A DNA stretch of 64,000 nucleotides, taken from contig JAFBJZ010000351.1 in assembly GCA_016785225.1 (NCBI GenBank), forward strand, positions 589,501-653,500. Direction: 5' to 3'. Below, one piece after another: positions 12,186 to 24,897 of the stretch; positions within the stretch are counted from its first letter, which is position 1; the number at the start of each line of letters is the position of its first letter. Below the pieces are notes generated by a model, which saw only the letters and a program-made list of their open reading frames with translations, was not told the origin of the DNA and ran no database searches. Position numbers and translations under genes: made by a program. The DNA comes from Psettodes erumei. Lineage: Eukaryota; Chordata; Actinopteri; Pleuronectiformes; Psettodidae.

Positions 12186-12777
12186 CTCCGGCCAGATAAT
12201 TCCACATTTATGACTTATTCATCACATAAACAGACACAATTCAGACAAACAGATGCTCGAGCAAGCACTCCTCAAACACTCCCCGGTTTGCAGCCCCTCA
12301 TTGCTCATTTAATTGGAGCTCCTCGCTCCGAGTGTCATCGGGTCAGGCTCGAGGATCCCACATCCGCAATTAGCCCGCGACCGTTCGCGGCGGCTATAAC
12401 TCGTCACACCCCCGTCACCAGACCCGACGGGAGCTCCGGAGCTCTCCGGCGGCGAGGTCGGGGTGACGTTCCAGTTCCTTCCCTCGCTCTTGACACGGCA
12501 GTACCGGGTGGTAGGCGCGAGCGCGAGCCGGCGTGAAAAAGGGAGATGTGATTGTTTACTCTGCGCGCGCAGTCGGATAGCTAGGAGGGCTTATCCTTAT
12601 TATGTAGCAGGCGCTCCGACAGAGGCGGAGGGAAGAGAGGCCTGTTTGCCCTGGCTCCCCAGAGGGAGCTCTGCTCAACGGCAGCCTGATGGATGCTCAC
12701 GCTTTTGTTCTCGGGGTTTTCCACAGGCTAACAGCGACGCTCTCCTCTCCGTCGAGCTGCCATCTGCATTTATGAGA
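12186..12777. other. no gene seen
   Basis: Unique CpG-rich sequence. The 116-198 codon frames starting upstream have no domain and depend on crossing the T run. Confidence 0.45.
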
Positions 12778-12799
12778 CTCTCTCTCTCTCTCTCTCTCC
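12778..12799. repeat. (CT)11 microsatellite
   Basis: A CT array ending in CCTTCG. All-pyrimidine on the plus strand. Confidence 0.9.
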
Positions 12800-12949
12800 T
12801 TCGCTTCCTTTAAATGAAATGAAAATACACCTAGCAGCAGACTTTCCCCCGAAACTTTCGGGAGCGGGGGAGCCGTGCGTGGCATTTTAATGCGCGAACC
12901 GAGACGGGAGTACACGGTTCGTCGGAGTACTAAAAAGTTTTATGGGTGA

Positions 12950-13190
12950 AATTTTGATGTTCTTTGTGCTGGGAATGCGTAATGAGTGTTTTCCGGGGCT
13001 ATCTCGTCATAAAAGCCACGTGAGCACACAGCAGCCCTCGAGCCGCCCGGCGTTCAGCCGTAATCAAGTTGAGCGTTGCAGTCCATAAGCATTTTGACAG
13101 AGATCTGTCGTTTTGGATGCGTCTACCCTCATTAATGAGCGATAATCAGACTAATGTGCTGCGTTTAAAGTCTTAATTTAGGAAGTTTAA
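12950..13190. promoter_or_regulatory. candidate conserved element with homeodomain palindrome
   Basis: Unique sequence with a perfect 12-bp palindrome CTCATTAATGAG at 13128-13139, then GATAATCAGACTAATG and TTTAATCAAAAG. That makes at least four TAAT cores in about 70 bp. A GCCACGTGAG E-box lies near 13015. No open frame. Inferred from motif density. Confidence 0.38.
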
Positions 13191-15059
13191 TCAAAAGGAT
13201 TTTTTTTTTCTTATTCCACCGCTTCCGCTAATAAAAACTCGGGTTACATCAGTTGACATCCAAACAGAGAACGCAGCGTGAGTTTTCATAACGGGTGGTG
13301 GACGCAGTTTCTCCAGCGCCGAACTGTTACGACCAGAGACTGGAAGTGGTTTCACTTTTAATGAGACAGGGATGCGGCCGGTATCTACGCTGGGTAAGAA
13401 TATCATACAGCTTGCATGTGAGACGGTGAGATGAATCGATAGGCGGGGAAGAGCGAAGACAGGATGTGACCAAAAATAAATCATCAGACCACCACCACCC
13501 CCCCCGCCAAAAAAAAAGTGGGTTTGCACTATCAAGATCTGCACTGGCTGATTAGAAAATCTGATAGCCTGACTCTGACATTTACCGATGATTCCTCCCC
13601 ATTTCCGTTCTTCAGAAAATACAATTCGACCTTTAAATACTCAGTTGAACCTGTGAAAAAAAAAGAAAAAAAAATTGGAATGTGACAGCTGGTTAGAGCG
13701 AGGAACATCATTAGTTCCTCGCGGAAACGTCAGAGAGAGCGCCGCCGTCAGAAAGGCAGATGACACCACATTACAGCCGAGCACAGGAGGAATTAATTAG
13801 CACTTTCTTATTGTCACCCTCGACACGAAAAGTAGGAAAAGAGAGGAACATTAGGATCGCCGCGGATCAGTGGCTCGCTGATAGAGTACCCTTTAAATGC
13901 CTCTGAAACCTTCTCTCTCTACTGTCATTTCATAAATGGCATCGTTTGTCCAACGTGGCCACGTATGACAGACACGGCGGCGGGCGCTGGTCTGGCGTGT
14001 TAGGGCCATCAGGGAGACAATTGTGACATTTTACCAGTCGCGCAATCGGCGTCTGGGGCTCATCTGCCGCACGGCTGCTTCGCGGCGCTCTCACTTCGGG
14101 GGGGAAAAAAAGGAAAAAGAGATGCAAATGATCTCCATCAGCGAGGTGGTTGGGTGCAGACACGTGCCACCTCGGATTTGAATTTGCATCCGGATGCCAG
14201 CCGCGTGCGTCTCTCGCCGCTCGCAACAGAACGAGGGCGACGGCGCCTTCGACGGCTCTTTTTTCGTGGAGGGAACCCTGCTGTGGAAACACGCTGCTGT
14301 CTGTCTGCCTGCGTCGCGTTTTCATGCCCTCGCCAGGTTCATCGCGCCGACTGCTCCACGTCACGTTCCTCAGGAGGAGGAAATCGTCGAGCGAGGAGAA
14401 AAGCTGCACAACCAGGACTCAGACGAACTTCTTCTTCTCCAAATGAGGCGTCAGTTGCTTTTCCATGCACCTTTTTTTCCCGACTTTCTAGATGTGAACT
14501 TGAAAATCCAGAAACACAAACTGGGTGCGCTGACACCACTGAATAACGTGCAGCACGCCAAAAAGATCTCCAAATGTCTGTGATTGAATTTGGCTGAAAA
14601 TGCTTCAGACGAGTTCATGTACCATGAACGCTGCGGGATAAAACCCCTTCATTTGTAAGTTTTAAATCCGGCCAAAGTAAAAATCTTTTTGCTCCTACAT
14701 AATTGAATACACGAGGTTTCAGTACACGGGTCCCCGTCTCTCTATATGAGCCTATAACATCCCGGGCTGCGGCTAACAAGCATCGCGGGTCGACCATCCT
14801 TATTAGCCTCAGGTCGGACACGGCTGAGGGTCGGCTCTGTGACGTGATTCGCCAAAGCCCGAGTCAATGTCGGAAAAGTTTCCGCTCGGCACGCTGACGG
14901 ACCTTCCTCGTAAGTCCAGCACGACACGGGGAGAGATCTGTCAACTGGTTATTTAAATGGAAGAGCGGATAAGTCCGACAGAAATGTTCATCTTAACAAG
15001 TCGTCCAGATCCGGACGGATGAAAAAAAAAGGGCCGAGGCTCTCCAGGAAACTCTACAA
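13191..15059. other. no gene seen; unique sequence with scattered homopolymers
   Basis: C and A runs occur near 13495-13518 and A-rich stretches near 13658-13675 and 15020. A GGAATTAATTAGC motif near 13790 is a weak element candidate. The 98-159 codon frames between 13.9 and 14.6 kb overlap in five frames and none resembles a protein family. Confidence 0.45.
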
Positions 15060-15310
15060 CGCCTTTATTCCAGTCGGCCTGCCGTAATTAGAAAGTTCAA
15101 ATCGGGAAAATATAATTACCATTGAGCTTTTTATTAGATTGTTGGAGTGCATGAGATTACACTTTTTAATTAGCAGAGGATTTGCCCTGATTTAATCTGA
15201 TCTTGGCTTTTATTGATGTTATTCTTTAAAAATTGCCCACATCTTAAACTGATTAGCCACAACTTCATAATTGTTGTGCTGATGAAATTCCTGTTTCAGT
15301 CCCGTTAGTT
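15060..15310. promoter_or_regulatory. candidate conserved non-coding element
   Basis: AT-rich, CpG-poor block inside CpG-rich surroundings. TAATTAG occurs at 15085-15091 and 15167-15173, with ATAATTACC and TTATTAGATTG between them and GATTAGCCACAAC further on. Repeat-free and without an open frame, it looks like a developmental enhancer-type element. No alignment was possible. Confidence 0.42.
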
Positions 15311-15689
15311 GCCTCGCTGTTGGAAACTCTCCTGCTTTTCCTGGTAAAGGACTCGTTGACATTGCAAACCAGGGGTCGGCGCTGCAGCTCGAGGGAGCGA
15401 GCGGCTGAATCCAAGCGTTGGCGGCGGGGATATTTGGATACTTCGGCTCCGGTTGGGTTATTTCACACGAGCTCTAATTCGCGCCGTGTGATTACGAGCT
15501 CCCGGAGATCACGCGGTGACTTCTAATGACTGCTGAGATCGTTAGAGGTTTTAATCCACCACAAATCACCTGCGCCTGTAATTCCTGCCCGCTGTAGATT
15601 GGCAAAGACGAATGTCTCCCGAGAGCAAGTGAACTCTTGATTTTGTTCACCGCTTCGCTTCCTCCCGCAGACACCTCTCCGCAGTCTTT

Positions 15690-15870
15690 ACAAATGGAGG
15701 CGGTCAAGGAATTACATTATCGCGTGGTGTTCGGCAACACGCGGAGGTTGGGGAGTAATTCATTAATCAAATGCGATTCCCTACACAAAGCCGTTCCCCT
15801 CGCTAATAGGGCTAACGTCAGGCGCTGCCAAGGTGCAAGCAAGAACAGGTGACCGCGACAGTGAATTAAG
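15690..15870. promoter_or_regulatory. weak candidate conserved element
   Basis: Contains GGAATTACATTATCGCG, AGTAATTCATTAATCAAATG and GCTAATAGGGCTAACG in repeat-free sequence. Several homeodomain-type cores lie close together. Lower confidence because the flanks are similar in composition. Confidence 0.28.
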
Positions 15871-16922
15871 GCTCGTAACGTTTGTAAAGTCAGCAAAAAC
15901 AAAAAGTCACGGAAAGGTGACGCTGCTGGCCCGATTCCCACCGGTGGGGGAGGACAGAAGATGCAAGGTTTCGAGGAGACACAGGTGACAGCGAAACTAA
16001 AATCTTTTGCACACACATCGAACTCGGCCCCCGTGTTTCCTTTTGAGATGAAGTTCCTCGCCCCCGGGGGGCCGAGTCTGATATGTCGGCTCCCGGGTAT
16101 CGCAGGTGACAGCAGCTCGGCGGCCGTAGAGACGAGCGAAGACATGGGGAATCCCAGCGAAACCGAAATGTGCCCCAGGAGGAGCATTTCAGATGCAAAC
16201 GTCACACTGCATGTGGTGTTCCTGACCGGCTCTGTGGTGAGAGAAAGGCAACCACTGCACCTGAACAGGTGGGGAAACCCCCCCAGAACCACATCGAGGA
16301 TTAAAAAGAGGAAGAGCTGAAAACAGCTAGTCTTTGGACAAGCCAATTAAAAGAGGACGACAAACAAGCGGATCGTCAGCTAATCTCGGTGCATTTCTGC
16401 GTTCGCTTCTTTTTTGGCATCGCCGGGGGATCACGCCGCGTGACATTTCCGCACGCAAAACAAGTTCACAGATATAATTACACAATCCGCTCTTCCAGTC
16501 GAGGCGAAAAAGACACTTCGGCTGTGAGAAAACTTCGCCGACTGCTTTAATAAAAAAAGAAAAAAAAAAGGTATTTTCTACTCCACGGCGAACGCGAGAT
16601 GCTGTTTTTACATTCCCTCTTGGCCGGGAAGTGGCGACGAGCTCCGACAGCCTGACGGTGGGAGAGCGCGTCAGCCGGAGCTAATGTTAGACAGCAGCGC
16701 TGTTTCACACTTCCCCGCACTCTGCCAGCGACCCGCTGAGCAATCGCCTGCGCTGAACGCTGAGCTAAATTCGCCTCGACAAATTACGCATCAGTTTAGG
16801 GAGAGTTTATCTGGACGTGGCCGCGGCTCAGTTTATCGCGTTATTAGAACCGTAAACAAATGAGATTCCATACGGAGACGGTATCGCCGGGCCCGGGGAT
16901 CATTTGTCAGCACCGCGGGGCC
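15871..16922. other. no gene seen; unique sequence
   Basis: A 209-codon minus-strand frame (15717-16346) crosses this interval. It is mirrored by a 119-codon plus-strand frame and shows no domain, signal peptide or splice structure that convinces. I do not call it. Confidence 0.45.
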
Positions 16923-16948
16923 CACACACACACACACACACACACACA
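16923..16948. repeat. (CA)13 microsatellite
   Basis: A perfect CA array directly after GCGGGGCCC. Confidence 0.95.
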
Positions 16949-18259
16949 TTGATTACAGGGAAGCATTCATTATGAGTGTGTCATGGTGTCAGCATGAGCG
17001 CTCCCTGCAGCCAGGTGTTTATAACCCTTCCTGTCACCGGGTGCTGCAGATTCTGGACGACCAAAGGCGCTCCAGCTCGAAACAAAACGTGGTAATTCGG
17101 TCGCTGCTCTCCCTCCGCTGGGTCGAGTTTGGGCCGAGAAGTTGGCGGTCAGCACGTTAATTAGTCGTCGATGCGTGTTTCCAATAAGCGACGTGGATAA
17201 TTTGTGGATTAAAAGTCCTGCCTCCCCGCTACAATCTGGCAGCTCCAGGACAGGACCGTGAAACGCAGGGCTCCGCTGAGAACAAAAACTAATGGCATAT
17301 GTTTAAGCATTTGCATCCCGCCTGTTGCTCATCTGGAATACATTCGTTAGTTCTTTCTGCGCTTTGGAGTTCTGACAGAACCGAGGCTTTTCCCCAAACA
17401 CCAATTATTTTGGCTTTTTGTTGTTTTTGTTGTTGGTTTTTTTTTTGTTGTTGGGTATCCCTCCATTGTTTGTCTTCTGGGCATCCACGCTAACACTCCA
17501 CCAGCCGAGGGTGCAAAAATCGTGACTTTTTTTTTCCCTCAGGTTAATTATGTTAAGATTTATGTACTGTCATGGAGACGCTGGCAGGTTTTCATGCCTC
17601 AGGATCCAATTTTGTACCACACTTGCGGATCGGAACACAAAAAAAAAACAAAACGTCCCTGTGTGAATCGGATCTACGCCAGGGGTGACGTGACGTGAGC
17701 TGGGACTCTTTCCAGCTGCAGCGAGAATGTAGCCACAGTGACATTAGTTTACTCGCCGTCACAGACGGAAAAAAAAAAAAAAAAGTGCATCTATATTCAT
17801 ATATGCATTCATCCGTTTTGGTGCTCGCAGGAACCGGTGAAGCCGCAATGGAAACTGCCGGCGGAGGGGTCCGGACTCTATCTGGACCGGACCAGGCCTC
17901 GGACACGGAGGCGGCACGGCTCAGAAGACGCTGGGATAAACACCCGCCGCTTACGGAGACTTATGGAAAAGAAAGGGAGGCGAGCGCAGCCCAAATACTT
18001 GTGTTGCCATGTGCTGGAGAGAGACAGAGGCGCTCCAGCGCCGGGATAAAACCCCGGGGAACCCCTAAGCTCTAACTGCCCCCGCTGGGCCTTTCTTGAA
18101 CGTGACCGCTGCAGAAAGGGGCAGTGAATCACGGAGAGCTAAAGAAGAATTACCCGTCCGCGGTCCAACTCTATTTTTTCTGTTTGTGTGCGGTCGGTAT
18201 TACCGGCAGAGTAATTGTCTTTTTCTTTATATCTTGAGCACGCTGCGTTATTTTCTTCA
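16949..18259. other. no gene seen; unique sequence with A/T runs
   Basis: T- and A-rich low complexity occurs near 17410-17450, 17526, 17638 and 17768-17784. Short frames overlap these runs. Nothing is recognised. Confidence 0.45.
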
Positions 18260-18420
18260 GGAGCCTGCCGGGGTGAAAATAAAGTATTCAATCGCCAATC
18301 TCTGGGAAACGCGCGCTGAGATGATTAGTATGCGTTTGCATTAGCATGCAGGCATTAACATTCATTTCATTGTGCCACACTGTCATAAAAGCTGATTTCT
18401 AATTGAAAAGGGGACAGGAA
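18260..18420. promoter_or_regulatory. candidate conserved element with POU and SOX motifs
   Basis: TTTGCAT at 18335-18341 is followed by TAGCATGCA, GCATTAACA and a SOX-type CATTGT at 18368-18373, then TTTCTAATTG. It is AT-rich and repeat-free. Adjacent POU and SOX motifs are typical of neural and pluripotency enhancers, but this is pattern inference. Confidence 0.4.
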
Positions 18421-19219
18421 GATTGCTGCTTCTCTCCGAGAAAAAAAAAAATTAAATAAAATAATCGACACCAGGAGAAAGCAGCTCTTAAGTCGCTGTA
18501 ATTGTGACTTGTTTGGAAGGGCAAAATGTTTAGCCTGAATGAATTTAGTTTGGGTGTTATTTGCTTTCTCTGTTATGCTGCCGTCTCAGCGGTACAAGCC
18601 CTGCGGGACTCTGATGAATATTTCAGTAAGAAATTTTCTTCTTGCCGGTCGGCCTCTCGCTTTCACAATGAATACAAATTAACGAAGTGTGAAATCCTGC
18701 TGCCAACTAAACTTATGAAATTATGGCTTTCACAGGAGCGTGCGCCGTCCATCTGTTCGGCGAGCGGCGGCGCCGCACCTCTTGGTTGTTGATCGCCGCG
18801 CGGCAGATGATGAGTTCAGGCGTTTTTTTGACAAAGACGCCGCAGTCTTGTGTGAGTGTTTTTTGTCGGTTCGAAATGGCTTTCCCCTGTTTTCCTCTTT
18901 CTTGTGTCAAAATTGTGAGGCGGAGAAAAAAAAAAAAAAAGGAAGAAAAGGGAAAAGAGTTAAAGAAGAAAGGTTTCACTCCAACAGTCTCAGATTGGCT
19001 AACACACCTCCACGCTGATATTCAATAGGCGTATTTCCTTAAAATTGGTCTTGCCCCAATTCTGCTTCTTGAAGGAGCGCACTTACTGCTTTTACCAAAG
19101 ACCCAATTTCCCACTGAAAGGCATTTTTACCCCCCCCTCGTTTTTTTTGTAGGTAGTTCCCGCGTTTGAGGCCCCGATACGTTCCGAACTCCGGCGTGAG
19201 ATACGAGCTCCGCGCTCGG
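18421..19219. other. no gene seen
   Basis: Unique sequence with A runs near 18441 and 18926-18940. The 88-101 codon frames on both strands are overlapping and featureless. Confidence 0.45.
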
Positions 19220-19410
19220 GCTCTTTAAAGCGGCGTTAAGAAGGAGATAAGTGATGAGAGCGAAGCCCCGTTCTATCTGCCGGGGTCACATTGTCTCATT
19301 AATTGCTTATGAGTTATCGCCGTACATATGTGAAACAGCTGGGGGCCATTACGATTTGGTTGGAAATAATACCCCGAAGAGCTCAGTGCCGCATTAAGAG
19401 GGGCGCGTGC
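19220..19410. promoter_or_regulatory. candidate conserved non-coding element
   Basis: Repeat-free block with CATTGTCTCATTAATTGC, CCATTACGATTTGG and GGAGATAAG (GATA-type) motifs. It precedes a CA array. Motif-based inference. Confidence 0.35.
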
Positions 19411-19472
19411 GTGATGCTAACGCGGTTGCGGATCAGCTGTGTTCGAGGTGGTGCACACACACCCCCATCATC

Positions 19473-19494
19473 CACACACACACACACACACACA
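19473..19494. repeat. (CA)11 microsatellite
   Basis: A perfect CA array, with a shorter CA tract 20 bp upstream. Confidence 0.92.
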
Positions 19495-19803
19495 AACTAA
19501 ACGGAAAACCAAAATGTGCCCCCCCCCACCCCTCCCTCTCTTATCAGCGAGCACAACAAAGCAGGTGACTCATTAACATTCCCCGGCCGCCGCGGGATTA
19601 AGAGCTTTGCAGGTTAAAAAACGTGCCGTAATCAAATTATTCAAACGACCCTTTACTCGGCTACGACCTTCATCGCGTCGTTTTGGAGACAATTACACCG
19701 AGCGAGTTGTGCCTGAAACTATTCCATATCAGAGGGGGAGCGGGAGAAGATACCAAACACAAAACGTCTAAATGGGGAGTTAATTAAAATAGTTCCCTCA
19801 AAG

Positions 19804-19833
19804 ACACACACACACACACACACACACCACCAC
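19804..19833. repeat. (CA)12 plus (CAC)n
   Basis: A CA array passing directly into CAC units. Confidence 0.9.
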
Positions 19834-20359
19834 CGCAGTAGATAAGGCGGGTCCTCACGCTGTGAAAGGGGCATGTGATATAATTTTTTGGTTTATTGCC
19901 CCCGCAGCAGGCTCGCTGCGACCGGGCTAACTTGAAGCCCGCCGCACCGCGGAGATTTTTTCTCTGCTCTTGTTGCATCGCGGCCTCGGTACCCGTAAAG
20001 CCGAGGGTCTGCGCGCAGCGGCGAGTTTCTTTCGCACAAATAATTAGACTCCCAATCAAGCTCGCCGAAGCCTCTCCCTCGTCAGGTGGAGGCAAACCGA
20101 GGCGGGCGCACAAGCCGGCTGCAACGCAAACGTTTTTGTTTTGTTTTTTGTCTTTAATCACGCATCTCCTCATCCCTCAACCAGGAAAGGTGTGCGAGAG
20201 TGTGTTTCCCTCGTGCGATTTGCTTTTGTGTTGCCCCGGGCACCTGGGGGAAATTTAAGGAACGATCCGCCGCGCATCTCATCACTTCCGAGCAGCGCTC
20301 CGGTCGGCCTCCAGGTAATTAGCACCGAGGCCTAGTGGGGGAAAGCCAGCGTGGGCCGT

Positions 20360-20490
20360 CATCGCTAGACATGATAAATATTGACTTAGTCATACTCTTT
20401 CTTCTGCGGAGTTAATTAAAGTGAGGATTGTTTATTTTTGCAGGGGCTGCCAACTTGAATTTGATGCCCTGTATTAATCAACACCCACCG
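20360..20490. promoter_or_regulatory. candidate conserved non-coding element
   Basis: Contains ATGATAAATATTGACTTAG, GGAGTTAATTAAAGTG and TGTATTAATCAACAC in repeat-free, CpG-poor sequence within CpG-rich surroundings. No open frame crosses it. Confidence 0.38.
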
Positions 20491-22421
20491 TGCTTACTGT
20501 GTGTACGAGAGCCGCCCTCGCACTCTTCAGCGGGAAATAACCAGAAAGTGTTGTTTGTGCACGAACTTTTTTTTTTTTTGCAATAATTACGTGCGAGCCG
20601 GTGTTTTTTTTATTTAGACCTACAGGGTTGGGGGTATTTTTCACCTCCTAAAGTCCTAATTTAAGTTTTAAACTTTGGCCGAGGGTTGAGATTAGACTCG
20701 TTATAAAGTTTTGTCATGTAAAGTCGGCGGCGGAGGAGAAGACATGGGAGAAGCCAGGCGCTGATTGACATTCGCTTTCTCTGTTTGCTGTGGGAGAACG
20801 TGACCGAGGCCCTGACCTCCACCCTCCCCCGCTTTGACCCCAACCGACACCTCTGTGGATGCTGACACATCATTACCCTCCCGGTGCAGTTTGTGCGTCC
20901 GCTGCAGGTACAGGAGGTGTTTGCCTGGTGTCACGTTCGCTCGTTTTCATGTCGGCACCTTGTACACAACGTCGTCAGCTAAACGCACCGTCTTTGTTCT
21001 CCGCCCGCGCCGAGACAGCGAGGTGACAGCCCGACACGAGTCGTTTAACCCCGCGAATTTGCATTCATACAAAATGAATGGAGCAGGCGGCTCCGGTGTG
21101 TGGGGGGGGGCTGCAGCAGAGCCGACGAGAAAGGGAGTTCAAACGCAATCTCGGAGCTGCTCGGCAGCCAATCGCGGGGCTTTGTTTCCTCCTCGGGATC
21201 GTCAAACCGCGTCGCTTCGCCGTGTCTGTGTTTGCCGCTGCTGCTGGGTAATTGAGTCGCGCCGCTGTCACGGCGTGACTCATTGGCGGCTCATTATTCC
21301 AGCTGCCTCCCGAGGAGGAGGAGGTGGTGGCGATGCCGGCGTTCGAGTGCGGCCATTATGATGGCGGCGTACCTGGAGTTGTACATGTGGGGGGGGTGAC
21401 AGCCACTCCCGAGTCATAAATGATGTACACGCATGTGGCTGAAATATTCATCAAAAACATGATACTACGCTCTCTCCTCCACATTCATAATTCACAGGGT
21501 CAAGCGATCTTTTTTTTTTTTTTTTGTTTCGGAGTTTCCAAGGGGTCCAGAAGATCCTGCAGGGGTTTGTTTCCACAAAGGTGAACGATGCGTCGCAATT
21601 AAGGGTGGACGTGTACGTAAACCCCAGAATAAAAGGCTTGTTTTGCAGGAAGTCATGTCAAGAAAACATCTGAAGCCCATAAAATAACCCATTTACCGGT
21701 TTAAACATTGATGGAAGCCGTTTGATGAAATAAGCGAGTCTTAATCTGGTAATTACGACTGTGAGATGTTTGAAAGGCTCCAGGAGAAGTTCGCACTGCA
21801 AGTTGTTGCAGATGAGGGAGAGCGACACAACCAATGCAAGACTACCAGTTTGAGCTTGAACTCCAGCTCTGATGGGAAAAAAAAAACGGTCGCCGCTCTA
21901 CAGCAAACACTTTTCTTCATTTGCATCGTTTTGTAACGCGGCGCCGCTCTGCTGAAAACGGCCTGTAGATCTCCTTTATTGCTTGAGCATGGCGGCGCTA
22001 TCTGTCCTGCTGCGTTTGAACGGCGCCGACGTACAAATGCATCGTGATGAAGACTTAACGTTGAAACGCCTCAGCCGGTACGAGAACCCAGAGATTACAA
22101 TAGATTTTATTAAAGCGCCTCGTGAGGAAGACGACGTTTGATTCTCTTTGAAATGTTGCCGCCTTTACCGATGCACTGCTCCGTCCTCCATCGGTTACGG
22201 TTTACATTACAGCAACCCCACAACCACCACCACCACCCCAACACCCACCCACCCCCAGGCCCTCTGAAAATCCCCACCACCCCACCACCAGCTTCCTCAT
22301 CCCCTTTAGTCATGCGTCATATTCTTCCCCCTGCAGAATGATTCATTTTTCATTTGATCTGGACACTGGAAACGGAGTTAAATCTCCAGAGAGTTTGCAG
22401 CCTGCCTGCCCCCCCCCCCTC

Positions 22422-22423
<2 letters not shown>
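20491..22423. other. no gene seen; unique sequence with CCACC tract
   Basis: Homopolymers occur near 20568, 21100 and 21510. A C/A-rich ACCACCACC tract runs from about 22210 to 22300. The 175-codon frame at 20834-21361 has no domain. A short AT-rich patch at 21400-21480 (TGAAATATTCATC) could be conserved. Confidence 0.45.

Positions 22424-22466
<43 letters not shown>
22424..22466. repeat. (AC)21 microsatellite
   Basis: A perfect AC array of 43 bases preceded by a C run near 22408-22422. Confidence 0.96.
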
Positions 22467-22467
<1 letters not shown>

Positions 22468-23602
22468 AGAAAAACTCAATTTCATTTGGTGGCAGATGTT
22501 TCTAAAGGGCCGCAGCCATTTTCCAGCATATTAAATTCATACAGTAGATCAATTGGGACTAAGTGCTGGATGAGTGATGGCTCCTATCTGACTTTTTGTC
22601 AGCGGCCATCAGCACTTTATTTTGTGATGTTGTATGTGCAGGTTGTCGTGTTTGATGTGGGGGGGGGGGTTTGCTCCTGGAGTCTATTATTAGAGAGCTG
22701 GATGCAGAGATAATGGAAGCGAACAGTCGAGATTAACGCGAGACCGCTGGACGAGGCGAGCGACTCACAACACGTCTCGCACCTCCGAATGTGACGCACA
22801 AGTCCGGTGGCCTTGTTTGCAAGGCAACAAAAGCGATACTGGTGAGAAAACAACAAAAAATAAATAAACAAAGAACCCTCCAGAGTTCCCACTGTTGGCA
22901 GGGGCAACGCTTTATGTTTGCCTCCGCAAAATTTTCACCGGTCCCCAAATGATATGCAGGCGCCAGACACTTAGATCAGTCACAGAACAACACGTCAAAC
23001 ATTCAATCACGCTCGAATGTATTTTTAATATTGAACGTCAGAGTTATGATAAAGAGTGACCGGGATCTCCATTTGTGCCGCTGACTGCCGGGCACTTCAG
23101 GTAATGGATATGAAAGTCGACGCTGGGGAAATATCCTCACATCTGAAGCCCGGTGCAAAAAAAAAAAAAAAAGAAAATCTCCCTCCTTCTCCTCCTTCTC
23201 AATACATTAATAATAACGCTGCTCGTACGGGGAAGGAAAAAAAAATCCACAAGGCTCCACCCAGAAGTGATGAACGCCCCGACCACCACCACCACCACCT
23301 GTGTGGATCCCTTGCCTCCGGTCACATTGCTCCTGAGACAGCCAGCCACCTGCAGGATTTCTCCCTTGATCAACTGCAGGACAGGCCCCTTTGATACCCC
23401 TCCACCCCCAGCCACCACCCGATTTCTCTGCCACCTACAACACCAGCTGGCACAAAATCCCCAGAGAGAAATAAAATGGAAGGAGAGGTGCGGGGAAAAA
23501 CACTCAAAAAGTCCCGACGCTGGCAAGGAGCTTGTGTTTTGTTTCGCGTTGACCCGGGAGCTAACTAAGATAATGAGCGTGATCGTTCCAATGGCGGCGG
23601 GG

Positions 23603-23603
<1 letters not shown>
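22467..23603. other. no gene seen; unique sequence with low-complexity patches
   Basis: A nine- to ten-base G run near 22660, A run near 23156-23172 and CCACCA tract near 23281-23298. Two antisense frames of over 270 codons share 23137-23974. Both owe their length to A, CCA and G repeats. Confidence 0.5.

Positions 23604-23632
<29 letters not shown>
23604..23632 (+). repeat. poly-G tract (29 nt)
   Basis: Twenty-nine consecutive G on the plus strand after GGCGGGGT. Such runs are rare, unstable and error-prone in sequencing, so the exact length is doubtful. Strong quadruplex potential. It encodes the poly-Gly and poly-Pro of the overlapping spurious frames. Confidence 0.9.
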
Positions 23633-23633
<1 letters not shown>

Positions 23634-24849
23634 TGGATCCCGGCCAATCGGGGCTCGCTCGTTTGTCTGGCACGCTCCGGCCCATTAGTGGGAAGAGGAA
23701 GCGAGTCGCTATCACACAGCTTGTCTCTTTCCACGGGCTTTTTCTGAATGGCGCTGACGTTCTCCCCCACATTAGCGAGGGAACCTGGTGTTCCTGCCGA
23801 CCCGGGAACTCATCCGCCTTCTCCCTGACCCAGGTGAAACCGGGGAGAGAGGGGACAGGAGTGGGAAGGAGAGAGGAGGTAAAGAGAGAGGAGTCAAAGC
23901 TTTCTCCGCCGCTCAGATGCCCGAGTTCAAACCGAGTGCAAAGACGAAGCAAAAAGATGAAGTCACTTTGCTAAACGCTCCGACTTTGGAAAAGCCTGAC
24001 GTGCCCTCGGAAAGACCCGGGGACAGAAGAAAAAAGCAGCTCCAGCGACGGACTGCACTCCCAGAAGTACTTTGACCGTCTCCATCGCTTACGATAACGC
24101 CGCGCTGACGGCAGGTGCAGTCAGATCGAGCCGAGGCGGGAATGTGGTCTTTAAACTGCACGGGACGTTTATGGACCGGATAGTTATAATAATACAGTTT
24201 CTGTAAGCAAGCCCATTACCCCATAAAAAACACAGAGTTGTACAATAAAATGCAGAACGAAAATAAAAACATGCACACCAAGCAGTTTGTCAGCACATCA
24301 TCTGAGATAAAGTTAAAAAGATGCTCGGGAGCGTTTGTGCGCGGTTTATGGCCCCGACGGGCTTTTTGAACGAGGCCGGTAAGAGGACGATGGCGGCGAT
24401 CGCGACGTGATTGAGGTGAACAAAAGGCAAAGGCGCACCCGTGACGCTGTGCGGCGAATCTCCCCCGGAGTTCCAACGTTAGCTCGAAGGAAAGAAAAGT
24501 TTCGAGGTTTTGGCGCTTTGGAAAATGGTTATTTGAGGCGAGAAAGAAAGGGCGCACAAAATTATTATTCCGGTCTTTGGCGATGTCCTCCGGTGACTTC
24601 GCCCGTCTTTCACAATCATTTCCTGGAAACTGGCGGCGGTGACAACATTTTAACGGGCGGGTCACAAATTAAGGGCGCTTGTTAATCAGACCCCCTCGCA
24701 CCAGAGCGTCACTCCTCCCCACGGACAATCTGAATCCTCATTTCTCGCTCCCTCTCCCCCTCACTTTATCTCCTCCTCATGCTCTTTTCCCGTCTCCGGC
24801 CGTCACCTTGAATCCGCGGACGTGGCGTAGCTCCGGTGGGTGGGTGGGT
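23633..24849. other. no gene seen; unique CpG-containing sequence
   Basis: The frames between 23.8 and 24.7 kb (up to 149 codons) lack any recognisable domain. An AG-rich stretch lies near 23840-23890. Confidence 0.45.
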
Positions 24850-24897
24850 GTGCGGGATGTGGGATGCAGGGTAATGAATTGGGACCACGGGGGTCAC

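Noticed and set aside
15717..16346. 209-codon minus-strand frame
   Set aside because: Mirrored by plus-strand frames, no domain or believable start or splice context, and composition like the flanks.
16903..16925. Half of an RE1/NRSF silencer (TCAGCACC)
   Set aside because: The second half does not match the consensus; a lone 8-base half site is expected by chance.
23137..23974. Two overlapping antisense open frames of more than 270 codons
   Set aside because: Both depend on A, CCA/TGG and G homopolymer tracts for their length, encode poly-Gly/Pro/Lys stretches, and have no recognisable domain or splice structure.
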